NCBI GenBank assembly: GCA_018985225.1
Contig: JADGIF010000081.1
Span: forward strand, 1-22,684
DNA from: Amoeboradix gromovi
Taxonomy: Eukaryota; Sanchytriomycota; Sanchytriomycetes; Sanchytriales; Sanchytriaceae
Reading direction: 5' to 3'
Length of the DNA stretch: 22,684 bases
Program-made: the position numbers and the translations under genes
Notes under the pieces: model-generated
Databases searched by the model: none
The model's input: only the letters and a program-made list of their open reading frames with translations
What the model was told of the DNA's origin: nothing
Shown: in pieces, positions 1 through 8,757 of the stretch
Position numbering within the stretch: position 1 is the stretch's first letter
Layout: every line of letters begins with the position of its first letter

Positions 1-176
1 CTGAAAGGATCTGTAAATGACAGCCACAGTCTCTATCTAGAAGTAAATGATATCTTCTTCGGTTGCATTTATTTTAAACTAGATTTCTTTGAAATTCCAC
101 ATCTCTGTACAATTTGAATTAGTAATGCATTTACTAAATTCATTTACTTATCGTCCCTTCTCTGCATGATAAGGAG
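1..176 (-). mobile_element. Decayed TnpB/Fanzor 3' remnant (left-edge copy)
   Basis: On the minus strand this stretch aligns by eye with the TnpB part of copy A (2395-2560). The shared bases include AGAGAA..GACGATAA followed by an AATG-rich segment, then CTAGATAGAGA with TGGC.GT. In one frame it reads L-L-D-R-D, matching L-D-R-D-H-M-A of copy A. Several stops and frameshifts interrupt it, and the zinc-ribbon cysteines are mostly gone, so it cannot be functional. The copy is more diverged than A-E, and the window edge cuts it, so its right end is not visible. It could be an older insertion of the same family or a related one. Confidence 0.5.
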
Positions 177-329
177 AATCGCTAATTTTTACGACTAGAA
201 GTTTCCAGTTAGACGTGCTACTGAAGCATGATGTTCAGCATGATGTTTATGCAATCACAATATATTATTCATTCAGTGAAATTATATCTGCAAGATAATA
301 GGAAAAACTCAAGCCTTGTTTGCCATCTA

Positions 330-803
330 TTAGTATTTATTCAGTTGAGACAGACACCATTTGATTGCAAGTTTCTCATCATTGTCAAACATTTGCAAGC
401 TTTTTTCTAGTAGCTGTTGATTAGCACTTGGAAAAAGATGAAGCAGTCTTGTTAATTTAACATCGTTGGTTCTTTCAATTCTTCTTTGAGGTGCTTCTGC
501 TTTTAGAAATTTATTTTTTATGTTTTTGAAAAGGTGTAATTTCAAAATTTTGTTCTTAAGTCCAGTAAATCTGCCTGAACTTTCACCTAATCCAGTGCCG
601 TAAAGCCCTAGATTCGATCTTGAGGAAAATGTATTTAAGTTTCCTTCACTTTTGAAATAAACTGACTTGTACTCTGATTGAGAATTCAAGGTCTTGGATG
701 TGTATACACTCTGTGAGTCCACTGGTACTCTTTTAATTGTTGCAGTTTTTAACGAGAAGCGAGAATCATGCTTGCTGAGATTTTGATTAGAAATTCGAGA
801 CAT
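330..803 (-). CDS. Small basic protein with C-terminal CUE-like domain
   Basis: A 157-residue protein. Residues 1-115 are Ser/Lys/Asn-rich, low in hydrophobic residues and probably disordered. The last ~40 residues (117-157) resemble a CUE/UBA-type ubiquitin-binding helix bundle: LTRLLHLFPSANQQ, then an acidic helix, then LAIKWCLSQL. The LFP stands where CUE domains have MFP, and the closing Leu pair is partly kept (CLSQL). If correct, it would bind ubiquitin or act as an adaptor; there is no catalytic domain. No signal peptide or membrane segment is visible. It is divergently transcribed from the G-alpha gene with 132 bp between the start codons. AATAAA lies inside the last codons, three bases before the stop. 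The domain call rests on pattern only, and 'hypothetical protein' is the fallback. Confidence 0.6.
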   Translation of the reverse strand: MSRISNQNLSKHDSRFSLKTATIKRVPVDSQSVYTSKTLNSQSEYKSVYFKSEGNLNTFSSRSNLGLYGTGLGESSGRFTGLKNKILKLHLFKNIKNKFLKAEAPQRRIERTNDVKLTRLLHLFPSANQQLLEKSLQMFDNDEKLAIKWCLSQLNKY

Positions 804-935
804 TCCTAGTGGCTTGACCGATTTTCAATTCTATTTTAAATTATTACTTGTTAAATTAAGTTTCTCGAGATATTATTATAATTGTAGAGGATCGTATTTC
901 TTTATGTAATTTTAATTTTTCAAAGCCACAAAATA
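804..935. promoter_or_regulatory. Shared divergent promoter region, CUE-like / G-alpha
   Basis: A 132-bp AT-rich interval separates two divergent start codons and must hold both promoters. I see no clear TATA box or other named element. The sequence just before the G-alpha ATG is A-rich (ACAAAATAATGG). Confidence 0.5.
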
Positions 936-2019
936 ATGGGAAACTGTCAATCAAGCTCCGACTTTGGAGAACGTAGGGTATCTGATAAAATAGACCATGA
1001 GATTATGATATCAGCCAAAGAGTCGCGATCAAAACAGAAAGTTAAACTATTATTGCTTGGCACCGGAGAATCAGGCAAGTCAACTATAGTTAAACAAATG
1101 AAGATAATCAACATGGGCGGCTACAGTAAGGAAGAAAAGCTGAACTTCAGGCAAATAATATATAGCAACATACACAGCTCATTGATATGCTTATTTCAGG
1201 CCGCAGAGAAGTTGGACTTAAAGCTAGAGCCATCGAACAGGTCCGCATATAAAGAGGTAATTAAGAAAATAGATTCCATATTGCAAAATGAAAAAGACGT
1301 TTTTGACTCTGGGATAGCATTGAGCATTTCCAACATTTGGAAAGACCCAGCGATTGCTCAAGTGTTGCAAAGTGCTTCTTATATACCTGATAGCACGATA
1401 TAGTAGTTCTTATTAATATAGCTATATTTCAAACATAGAAAAAATTTGTAAGCCCGATTATATACCAGACGATCAAGCCATTTTAAGAAGTCGATTGCGA
1501 ACGACAGGAATATCACAGTGTGACTTCGAACTTGGTCCACTAACTGTTAGCCTGTTCGATGTAGGCGGGCAGCGAAGTGAACGTAGGAAATGGATTCATT
1601 GCTTTGAGGGAGTAACCAGCGTTATCTTCGTAGTGGCTTTTAGTGAATACAATCAAGTTTTGTTAGAAAACGACAGCATAAATAGGCTGGATGAAAGCGT
1701 CCGATTGTTTGATTCCATTGTAAATGCTAGATGGTTTTTACGGTCTAGCATTATATTCTTTATGAACAAATCCGATTTGTTTAAAGAGAAGTTGAAGACA
1801 TTTCCTTTAGAAACACTTTATCCAGACTACAATAATGGTCCCGATCCTTCGAAAGCTGGCAAGTACATTTTATCTAAATTTACAATTGTGAACCGTCAAA
1901 AACTTAAACTATATCCACATTTTACTAACGCAACTGATAGTAGTCAAATCAGAGTAGTATTTTCTGCTGTGAAAGACACCCTGCTGCAGCACACGCTCAA
2001 AGTGAATGGAATGTTCTAA
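936..2019 (+). CDS. Heterotrimeric G-protein alpha subunit (one 19-nt intron)
   Basis: Joining 936-1402 with 1422-2019 gives 354 residues, the usual G-alpha length. The N-terminus MGNC fits N-myristoylation at Gly2 and palmitoylation at Cys4, so it acts at the inner plasma membrane, coupling 7TM receptors to effectors. All nucleotide motifs are present: P-loop GTGESGKST (42-50), switch I with the catalytic Arg (R180 in LRSRLRTTGI), switch II DVGGQRSER with the GTPase Gln (Q206), NKSD for guanine, and TNATDS in place of the usual TCATDT. The C-terminus ends NGMF, so the Cys that pertussis toxin modifies in Gi is absent. Without splicing, the frame stops at 1401 just before the conserved YY.xNIEKI segment; removing 19 nt restores it exactly. 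AATAAA overlaps the stop codon. Confidence 0.95.
1403..1421 (+). other. 19-nt spliceosomal intron in G-alpha
   Basis: GTAGTTCTTATTAATATAG. It begins with GT, ends with AG, and has TTAAT four bases before the end. Without its removal there is an in-frame TAG at 1401. With removal, DSTI joins YYISNIEKI, as the family requires. Confidence 0.9.
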
Positions 2020-2023
2020 TAAA
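2018..2023 (+). terminator. Poly(A) signal AATAAA overlapping the G-alpha stop codon
   Basis: TAATAAA starts at the stop codon itself. The same overlap occurs on the minus strand for the second deacetylase-like gene (TGAATAAA). This implies very short 3' UTRs. The interval 2020-2251 after it contains no gene that I can see. Confidence 0.5.
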
Positions 2024-2251
2024 TAATGTCACTATTCCTTGTTGGACACTACAAATGCAAAAAACTCTTGCAAGTCAATATAATCTTTGATCGGTCACAG
2101 ATATGAGTCCATATTAAGACTAATTTCTCGACTATTGCTAAGATCTTTCCAAAGAAGTTCTTTCATTTTAATCTCTTGGATGCTGTTCTACAACTAGTAG
2201 GTGGGACACTGTCTCACATTATTCCCGCATTGATGTTTAACTATAATTTTA

Positions 2252-2873
2252 CTCCTTGTTAAAATTCCTGATTTCTGAGAAAATCGAGTTTCCACAGAGA
2301 AACTAGCAATGCTAGATGCTCTATTACAGTGATTGCTCACGCTTTCACTACCCTGAGGCGGGATTGAATAAGGATGCAGATACTTGGTATATGTTCCTTA
2401 CTGCCATATGATCTCTATCTAGCTTCAAATGACATTTTGTACAGGTTCAGGTTTCTAAATTGGTTTTCTTTAGAGTAACACACCTTGCACATGTCTGACT
2501 AGTAAATGCTTCATTACATTCGATTATCGTCTTTTCTCTTTGTTTGCATTTGAAATTCAAGCGTTCCTTGAATGTGTAATGGGACATTGTGGCCATATTT
2601 CTTGCGACCTTGCTCGACAAGCTACTTATCATTTGGCTAGTATTGAGTGACGGTAAGAATATAAGATCATATGTCTTTATATGCTGTACCTGCTAGTTAT
2701 TTCTTTAAATTTGACACGCTCAGGATCACATCTATTTATTCCATTAACAATTAGTCAGAATGGAAAATATCGAGTATTTAAGCCGTTGAGAAAATCTGGA
2801 AAAGTCATGAAATTATATAAAAATGCATACAAATTCGCAATAAATGATTTATTCAAGAAAACAATCGAGCTGT
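2252..2873 (-). mobile_element. IS607-like/Fanzor element copy A (deletion derivative)
   Basis: This is the longest copy and the one with most TnpB. In element orientation (minus strand), the left end begins ACAGCTCGATTG at 2873. After ~120 bp comes a recombinase N-terminus reading DPERVKFKEITSRYSI, the start of a MerR-like HTH, ending at a TAA. A deletion then joins it to the TnpB C-terminal region (2632-2395). That region reads MSHYTFKERL..KC, the RuvC-II segment IIECNEAFTSQTC with its Glu, and CARC, then a premature TGA at 2447. In the same frame after the stop come TCTKC and LDRDHMAVRNIY with the RuvC-III Asp. The right end closes at GGAG (2252). It is non-coding today but diagnostic. No target duplication is visible. 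Confidence 0.85.
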
Positions 2874-3029
2874 GTATATTTGTTATAGTATCTTTTTTAC
2901 TCTGCTTAAGTATCACACTTGATAGAAGATGAGAGGGTTTGTTACTGATATGCGCTGCTTAGATGCAAAGATATCTGGGATGTTTCTTAAGATGAGATGC
3001 TCCTAATAATTATCAATAAATTTATTATC

Positions 3030-4888
3030 TCACGGCTCAAATATCATGTTAACATTTTCGATTATTGATTCTACAACTTTACATGCATGCACCAGCTCAT
3101 CCTTCTCAACCCTTACTATACTTGGACCTACTCTTATAGCCAACTGAAAAGAATTAATCTTCTTTTTTTCCGCTATTCTACATTATTTATAAATTACTTG
3201 TTTAAATTTAACATCAAAGCCTTTAATGTGCAATAGTTAGAATCAGGCAGTTTGTTTACGCAATCGTGTACTCCAATAATCCTTCTTCTGTTGTCATCTG
3301 TTTTAACTGCAGCCATAAAATCCTGGATCATATCGTTTGGAATCAATCCATCTGGTAATTCTCTGAAGAACAGCAATATCATATCGCACAAAAGCGGCAT
3401 AGGAACGTTCCTATAGTCAACCGAAGGGGCGTGCTTGTTAAGCTGATTTCTCATTGAGATAATTGCATCATGGGATTCAGTAGACTGGTATATATCTACT
3501 CTTTCATTGTATCTATCCAAAGCATTCAGCAATTCCTCTAAAAATCTGGGCAAGTTAACATCATCCCGATCACATATATATTGAAGATCTACTCCAAAGT
3601 TGGTGTATATCACATCAGACGGGGTCTCATTCATTAAGCGACTATCATTCTTTGTAACCACGTGCATTTCTTCAATATGTTCAAGAAAGTTTTTGCTGTT
3701 GTTGTTGTACGAAAATCTAATAAAATCTGCCAAATCTTTTTCTAAATTGAACTTTTGAATAATCTCTAGCACTGTGGTTTGCAAAGCACCATCCTCTCCA
3801 ATTTCAGGATCGGTAGGACTCAATTGAAAACTGGGCTCTCTGTTTAAGACCAAGTGCTCAAAATCATTTTCGATATCAGTCATAGGTCCTGCTTCATCCA
3901 AACCACCATAAATCAAGTTCTTTTGATCATTAACTTTACGAACTTCCTTCCAATACATACCCCAAGCCCATTTGTATCTGTCTGCTAACTCATTACTGAG
4001 TTCCATCATGGAATGCAAAACTTTTGGTAAGTGAATCCTATAAAAGTTTTGATAAAACGCGATTAAGGATGAAATTTCTTTCTGGTACTTCTTGGATCTA
4101 TCACCCGTTTTGTTTGCGTATTTGGATTCGACATCCTGCAAAGCATCTATGCTTGGTTTGGATCCTAAAATGTTAAATGCTGATTTTCTCTTGGTAGCTG
4201 TTCGGTTTGGTTTTCCCAATTCTTGAACAAACTGAATTCTTTTATTAATTGAATCCTCCCATTTAGAAACGTACAATTCAAATTCTTTCTTCGCGGATTC
4301 AAGCTTCTTTTCTTGATCTTTTTTTCGTTTGGTCAACTCTTCTAAAGCATTTTTTAACTGTTTTCTACTATTGTCATGATTTCCATATATTCCTTTAATG
4401 TCTTGCCCAAGCGAGTCAAAACTGTGTCCCAATTCTAGATGTAAATTTCCAATCTCTAGGTGCAACCGATCTAGATATGAAAGTTTAGTGTTCATATCTA
4501 GTATAGCATCATTGGGAACCTTCTTCTGGTCTACTGATTTTTTCATCGCGCTCATGTTTGCAGATGTTGTTTTTCCTACCATCTTTTCAACTTGTGACTG
4601 TTTCTTCAAAAATTCGGAAATTTCAGAGAGCTGAAAGATCTGATATTTAAGGTACTCCATAAGATAATCAGGGCCTTCTTTTAAGTCGCATAATAAATTG
4701 ACCAAGCCATGTTCATTGAATCCAGTTTGTAATGGCTTATTTGGGTTTCTGTTAAAGTTAACTGGCTCAATCTGCCTTTCCATTGATTTGGTTAGACTTG
4801 AGTAGCTTTCCTTTGATGCTTCGCTTTGTATGTCTACTTGTCTAGCTAACGTAGCGAAACCTAATTTTGGAATTGAGTCTAAATTCAT
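3030..4888 (-). CDS. F-BAR / RhoGAP-domain protein, GAP site degenerate (one 20-nt intron)
   Basis: Joining 4888-3198 with 3177-3030 gives 612 residues. An F-BAR region spans about 57-320: an FCH start around FNEHGLVNLLCDLKEG and a long coiled coil with charged repeats. A RhoGAP domain spans about 431-612, from FGVDLQYIC through FFRELPDGLIP to LAIRVGPSIVR. No DEP domain is seen between them. The family links curved or tensed membrane to Rho/Cdc42 signalling in polarity and septation. The residues that make RhoGAPs work are altered. The arginine finger (IYRxSG) reads IYQSTES, with Gln468. The Lys of LLKxFLRELP is Leu. The Asn of NLAxVxGP is Gln. It may therefore bind Rho without stimulating hydrolysis. 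The last 48 residues appear only after splicing. AATAAA lies 3-4 nt after the stop. Confidence 0.9.
3178..3197 (-). other. 20-nt spliceosomal intron in the F-BAR/RhoGAP gene
   Basis: On the minus strand: GTAATTTATAAATAATGTAG. Without splicing, the frame stops at LNLNK. With it, the protein continues IAEKKKINSFQLAIRVGPSI, the conserved end of a RhoGAP domain. The donor is GTAATT and a TAAT box lies just before GTAG. Confidence 0.9.
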
Positions 4889-5158
4889 CTTGACCTGACC
4901 TATTTTTCAAATTGTAAGAGGCATTGGATTTCAAACAATTTTAATCAGGTTTAAATTTAGGGCAATAGTAATCACATTAAATCGTGGTTAGTTAAACTTA
5001 CTGAAAAATTTAATAATTTCAACATGAAAAATTTCGAGTAGCAAATAATTGATCATCAATATGACCACTATTTGCGCTTTATTTCTTGTCGTCTTTCGTA
5101 ACTATAATTGACATTTACTTAAACTTTGATAGGCGACGTTACCAACTCCAAACAGAAA
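4889..5158. promoter_or_regulatory. Divergent intergenic region, RhoGAP / deacetylase-like 1
   Basis: 270 bp between two divergent start codons, AT-rich, without a recognisable element. The plus-strand frame of the next gene is open back to 5126 but has no ATG before 5159. Confidence 0.4.
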
Positions 5159-5938
5159 ATGCTAAATATTTTCAGAACATTCGTGTTGATTTCTTTAAGC
5201 GGATTTCTATTCTACTACTTCTCTCCAAGTGACTCTAGCATTTCTCGTAGAGCTCCTACTAATTTCATTTCACAGTGTAGTACTTTAGTTCCTAACATGG
5301 TAGCTTTGACGATTTTGGACATCGGACCGCATCTGAATGATTGGCTAGCTGCATTGAGTATCCAGCAAGTAAAGGTTACTTTCATGTTGGATCGAGCAGG
5401 ATTAGGTAATGCTGAATTAGTAAATCAGATCTTTAATGCAGGCCATAACATTGGTATTGATGCGAGATCTGAGGCATTGACAACCTCTAATATAGTATCC
5501 ACTTTGAAAGAATTGAGCAACATAGTTGGCCCAATTATCAAAAAAGCTCCAAGATTCTACACCTTGAGCGATAACAATGCCGAACAATTAGCATCTGTAG
5601 CTTTGCAAGCTGGTTTGTATGCTGTTAAACTTAACACTGGGTTTTTAAAGACTGGTGACATTGTTGCCCAGGTTGCAAATGTTCAGCTCGTTGGCGACCA
5701 AACAATTATCGGGATGGTAGACTCTACAGCAAGTCTTATAAATACTAATCAATTTTCTGGATTTTTGGCTACTTTGAGAAATTCGAAAAACAATTTGGTA
5801 TCGCTTGCGGATTGCACTCAAAAGACATCAGCTTATGATTTATGGTTTCCAAATGAGAAATCAACAGCTGCACCTACTGAAAAAAGTGGTGAGACCAAAT
5901 TTAGTGCTGGAAGTGTAAATAAATGGTTGTGGTGGTAA
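5159..5938 (+). CDS. Membrane-anchored polysaccharide-deacetylase-fold protein 1, catalytically dead
   Basis: 259 residues from the first ATG. Residues 1-22 form a signal/anchor helix. A Cys (C40) precedes a degenerate NodB motif 1: fungal chitin deacetylases have ALTFDDGP, here it is ALTILDIGP. The second, metal-binding Asp is therefore Ile. Motif 2 (normally IGNHTxxH) reads IGIDARSEAL, with both metal His lost. Motif 3 (RPPYG) reads RFYTLSD. The closing ADC matches the conserved Cys of the family (DC/EC.G). The fold is likely retained while Zn-dependent chitin deacetylation is not. Possible roles are chitin binding, wall architecture or a decoy, all inference. It lacks the hydrophobic tail of its two neighbours and ends KWLWW. 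It converges on the next gene with 39 bp between stop codons. AATAAA is at 5943. Confidence 0.75.
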   Translation: MLNIFRTFVLISLSGFLFYYFSPSDSSISRRAPTNFISQCSTLVPNMVALTILDIGPHLNDWLAALSIQQVKVTFMLDRAGLGNAELVNQIFNAGHNIGIDARSEALTTSNIVSTLKELSNIVGPIIKKAPRFYTLSDNNAEQLASVALQAGLYAVKLNTGFLKTGDIVAQVANVQLVGDQTIIGMVDSTASLINTNQFSGFLATLRNSKNNLVSLADCTQKTSAYDLWFPNEKSTAAPTEKSGETKFSAGSVNKWLWW

Positions 5939-5972
5939 TATAAATAAATTTATGAGATTATAGAGATTTTAA

Positions 5973-5978
5973 TTTATT
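5973..5978 (-). terminator. Poly(A) signal overlapping the stop of deacetylase-like 2
   Basis: The minus strand reads TGAATAAA, so the signal starts on the last base of the stop codon. With AATAAA at 5943-5948 on the plus strand, the 3' ends of the two convergent genes must overlap or nearly so. Confidence 0.5.
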
Positions 5979-6875
5979 CACAACAAATTTAATACGCACA
6001 AGCACAGTAATATGGCGGAAAGTAGACCAGCGCTATTTTTTCCATTTCCTTTATTTTCAGGCTGGACAAATGAGTTCATGTAAGGCGGTACTCCTAGACA
6101 CTCACTCAAAGGAAGGACTTTATAATTGTAGGATTTAACAAGCTCGATATATGCTTCTATGTCTTTACGAACAAGTTTGTTCTCATCCATATGAGTATGT
6201 GCCCAAATATATTTTAAGCGGTTTCCACCAGCGACATAAGGGTCCATTGTGCTTTTGTAAGTGCCATATAAATCCGCGTTACTTTGTGTTAAATCTTGTA
6301 AGTAAACCTGCGCTTTGATGGGTAGAAAACCCATTTCCATTGCCCATTGAGAAGTTTTGACTTCTGTATCCCATGATACACCATACCTTAGTTAACAGAA
6401 ACTACTTGAAAAATACAAATTTTGGATACGAAGATCCTCCAATAAATGTCTTCATGGTCTCTGCGTATCCAGCGAGTGTTATTTTAAATGTGGTCTGATC
6501 CATATTATCCAAATCCTGAGGAAAAGATGGGAATGCTAATCCTATCTCCATACCATCTGCAACCAGCCCATCTATTTGTCCTTTTAATCCTGCCTGGCTT
6601 TCCACAGTTACAGGGTTAATAAAGAAAGTGCATTTTAGTCCACGAGAGATGCAAGCTTGCCTAAATTCATAAGTTTTGTTAAAACCAGGTCCATCTCCGA
6701 ACACTATTGACATTTGAGATATGGTATTACATTCTCTTCTAAAAAAATAGTTTGTTCCAGCTTGTCTTCTCTGAGCAGGCTTTCGAGATAGATCATTATC
6801 GCTACTCCCTCCAAATCCATAATAAGCTACTATTGCAGCAAGCAAAAAAACGGAAATTCTAAAAAGATTCAGCAT
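5978..6875 (-). CDS. GPI-type polysaccharide-deacetylase-fold protein 2, active site lost (one 19-nt intron)
   Basis: Joining 6875-6406 with 6386-5978 gives 292 residues. Residues 1-20 are a signal peptide; the last ~17 (SAGLLSAILLCLCVLNLL) look like a GPI-attachment tail. NodB motif 1 reads VFGDGP: the metal Asp (D61) stays, the catalytic-base Asp is Gly60. Motif 2 is IGLAFPSFPQDL, with no His. KCTFFINP and the end VLPLSECLGVP are clear family marks. The C-terminal half also holds IWAHTHMDENK and a run of aromatic residues. Secreted and surface-anchored, it probably binds or once modified wall chitin. Without splicing, the frame stops after PKFVFFK; removal of 19 nt continues YGVSWDTEVKTSQWAMEMGF. 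It is a paralogue of the genes on either side. Confidence 0.8.
6387..6405 (-). other. 19-nt spliceosomal intron in deacetylase-like 2
   Basis: On the minus strand: GTAGTTTCTGTTAACTAAG. Donor GTAGTT is identical to that of the G-alpha intron; TTAAC lies four bases before the acceptor end. Removal joins two halves of one deacetylase-fold protein that are otherwise in different frames. Confidence 0.9.
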
Positions 6876-7210
6876 TCAAATATAATGAGGCTTGGCCGGT
6901 TACGTTTACAGAAGCATCTAAAGGAGAAATTCCAAAACAAATGGGACATGCAACATGACTTATACAAAGACCTTCATAGAAATTTGATATTTTGACTGAG
7001 AACATTGGAAGACTTTCACATTTTGAAATAGTGCTAATGCTAACCTAGTAGGCATTGGTTAAAGTTGTGAACACCTTGCTACGCAGCTGCCCTGGTATCC
7101 GAATTGTACTTCATAGGCAAGAACTAGAACAACATTGTCCAACTGGGAAACGAAACGCCTGAAAAGCTTACGGTTATCCATAAAATGCAAATTATGTCCA
7201 AAACCATTTA
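6876..7210. other. Intergenic, no gene seen
   Basis: 335 bp between two minus-strand genes. It should hold the promoter of deacetylase-like 2 and the 3' end of deacetylase-like 3. All frames are broken and I recognise no repeat. Confidence 0.4.
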
Positions 7211-8152
7211 CTAAATGTAGCTTATCAGCATTATAGATAGTAAAGTTTCTAATCTGTTTGAATAAGAACCATAGTCCACTTTTGTTTTTTTTGAGTTATC
7301 TGAACTGCCCGTTACTGGATCAACGCAAACAGTTGGCATTTTGAAAAAACCTGGTGATGCATTTAGGCCTGCCGGTATGGAGTTTGCTATATTAATAATT
7401 AAACTACTTGATTTCAGAGTGCTTTCTGATCCTAAGCCTACGCAGTCTGACATCTGTACAACAGCGTACCCCGAGGCCGCAGCAGCATCTAATATCTGAT
7501 TGACAGCATTACTATCAATCGAATTAGTATCCGAATCTTCAATGCTAAACACATAACCAGCTCCACTGCTCATGTAGCTAGTCATAATGGCTATATCTTC
7601 TGTTTTTTGTAAATCGCCATTTCCCTTTGTGTTTTGTATGACGACAAATCCCATAGCATTAGCTATCTGAATCATGGGAGTCAAATCAACCAAACATATA
7701 TCTTTTGAGATATTTGGAATTCTTATAAACTTTGGCCATTGCCCTGCAAAATTCAATGCAACGGACACCTTGTCTGCATATTGCTTCAAGTAGTTGGCAA
7801 AATCTTGGGCGCTCATGGCAGCAATATCCTCAGGCCACAGTGGTATCTGCATTCCGACAATTTGATTTTTACTAAACGCATCATTAACTGCAGCCTTGTT
7901 CTCCAGATTTAACATATTCGGATTGACCATAAACGTAGCCTTTTCTTTTTTCAGCTGGAAGGAGTTCAATATAGAACCTGTCTTCGATGACGGGCCCCAA
8001 GTAGTCATGAAAGATACAGTTTTTGGTTTAGTGCACTGATTAAACATTCTTAACGCCTGCCTTTGCTCTTGTCCCGTCGAACTTCCTTCGTTAGATGTCA
8101 TGTAAGAAACGATGACTAAAATAGCTGTTAAAGTTTTTAAATTGTCAAACAT
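7211..8152 (-). CDS. GPI-type polysaccharide-deacetylase-fold protein 3, catalytically dead
   Basis: 313 residues, uninterrupted. A signal peptide covers residues 1-22. Cys40 precedes motif 1, which reads VSFMTTWGP against VALTFDDGP of fungal chitin deacetylases, so both Asp are lost. KATFMVNP matches the KATFFVNG strand. Motif 2 is VGMQIPLWPEDIAAMS, without His, yet it keeps the spacing of IGNHTWSHPDLTTLS. Motif 3 reads KFIRIPN. The end MSDCVGLG matches the family's ECLG. A Ser-rich linker follows, and the tail LLSIMLISYI is a short GPI-like hydrophobic end. Loss of every metal ligand in three neighbouring paralogues, with the fold kept, argues for a new non-enzymatic role rather than decay; this is inference. 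Confidence 0.75.
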   Translation of the reverse strand: MFDNLKTLTAILVIVSYMTSNEGSSTGQEQRQALRMFNQCTKPKTVSFMTTWGPSSKTGSILNSFQLKKEKATFMVNPNMLNLENKAAVNDAFSKNQIVGMQIPLWPEDIAAMSAQDFANYLKQYADKVSVALNFAGQWPKFIRIPNISKDICLVDLTPMIQIANAMGFVVIQNTKGNGDLQKTEDIAIMTSYMSSGAGYVFSIEDSDTNSIDSNAVNQILDAAAASGYAVVQMSDCVGLGSESTLKSSSLIINIANSIPAGLNASPGFFKMPTVCVDPVTGSSDNSKKTKVDYGSYSNRLETLLSIMLISYI

Positions 8153-8367
8153 GGCTGAATGGGTTATTATCTCGAAAAATCAATTTTATTTATAAATGTT
8201 TAAAGAAAGAGATTGATACTAGTGATTATTTTTCGTCTTGTGAGGTTCTGGTATTAAAATCAAATCGTGCTTTATTGATCTAGTTTTTTCGTCGAAGTGC
8301 CTCTTTTTGTTTTCTGGGTGAGACTCTCGCATTTAAAATAATCACTTTTACGGAAGATCTGGAAATA

Positions 8368-8715
8368 TCAAATGACTCTTGGATTACCTCTAAATGGTGG
8401 ATCCACACTGTCCAAAATGGAAGAAATCTCAAAATTGCCTTGCACAAGCGACATAATGTCATGCTTTATCTGGGCTAGAACATCAGTCAGGTCAAATTCA
8501 AATCTGACAACAGATCCAGATTCAATAACATCTGCAAATTCAGTAAACAAACGTTTTGATTCATTTGGCAAATGTTTCACAGCTTCGCAATTACCAAAAT
8601 TAAGTTGCTTTGCACATTTTAGCAACTCCATTTGAAGATCTTGAGTCATCAAAGACTCTAGGCTCTCAGTACTGATTCCAGAAATAACAGATAAAAGCAG
8701 AACTTGGATAAGCAT
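8368..8715 (-). CDS. Small secreted protein of unknown function
   Basis: 115 residues from the ATG at 8715. I preferred this start to an upstream one at 8757 because it puts a clean signal peptide (MLIQVLLLSVISGIS) at the N-terminus. The mature part is helical and has two cysteines nine residues apart (CAKQLNFGNC), suited to one disulfide. I recognise no family. The 3' end is uncertain. If the 19 nt from GTGTGG to TTTAG were an intron, the protein would lose its DPPFRGNPRVI end and continue in another frame to 8280, with a basic tail KQKEALRRKN. That segment lacks the TAAY box of the four good introns, so I keep the unspliced model. Confidence 0.5.
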   Translation of the reverse strand: MLIQVLLLSVISGISTESLESLMTQDLQMELLKCAKQLNFGNCEAVKHLPNESKRLFTEFADVIESGSVVRFEFDLTDVLAQIKHDIMSLVQGNFEISSILDSVDPPFRGNPRVI

Positions 8716-8757
8716 ATTTTTGTATGGATGTGTTAAGATTATATAACCCCCAATCAC

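Noticed and set aside
2681-2932. Plus-strand open frame of 83 codons
   Set aside because: It is the antisense of the left end of element copy A; similar frames recur in copy E for the same reason.
4398-4634. Plus-strand open frame inside the RhoGAP gene
   Set aside because: Antisense shadow of the F-BAR coding sequence, Cys/Ser-rich with no motif.
8280-8462. Minus-strand frame as a separate gene
   Set aside because: Its first half overlaps the small secreted gene out of frame. Only its last half could matter, as an alternative 3' exon.
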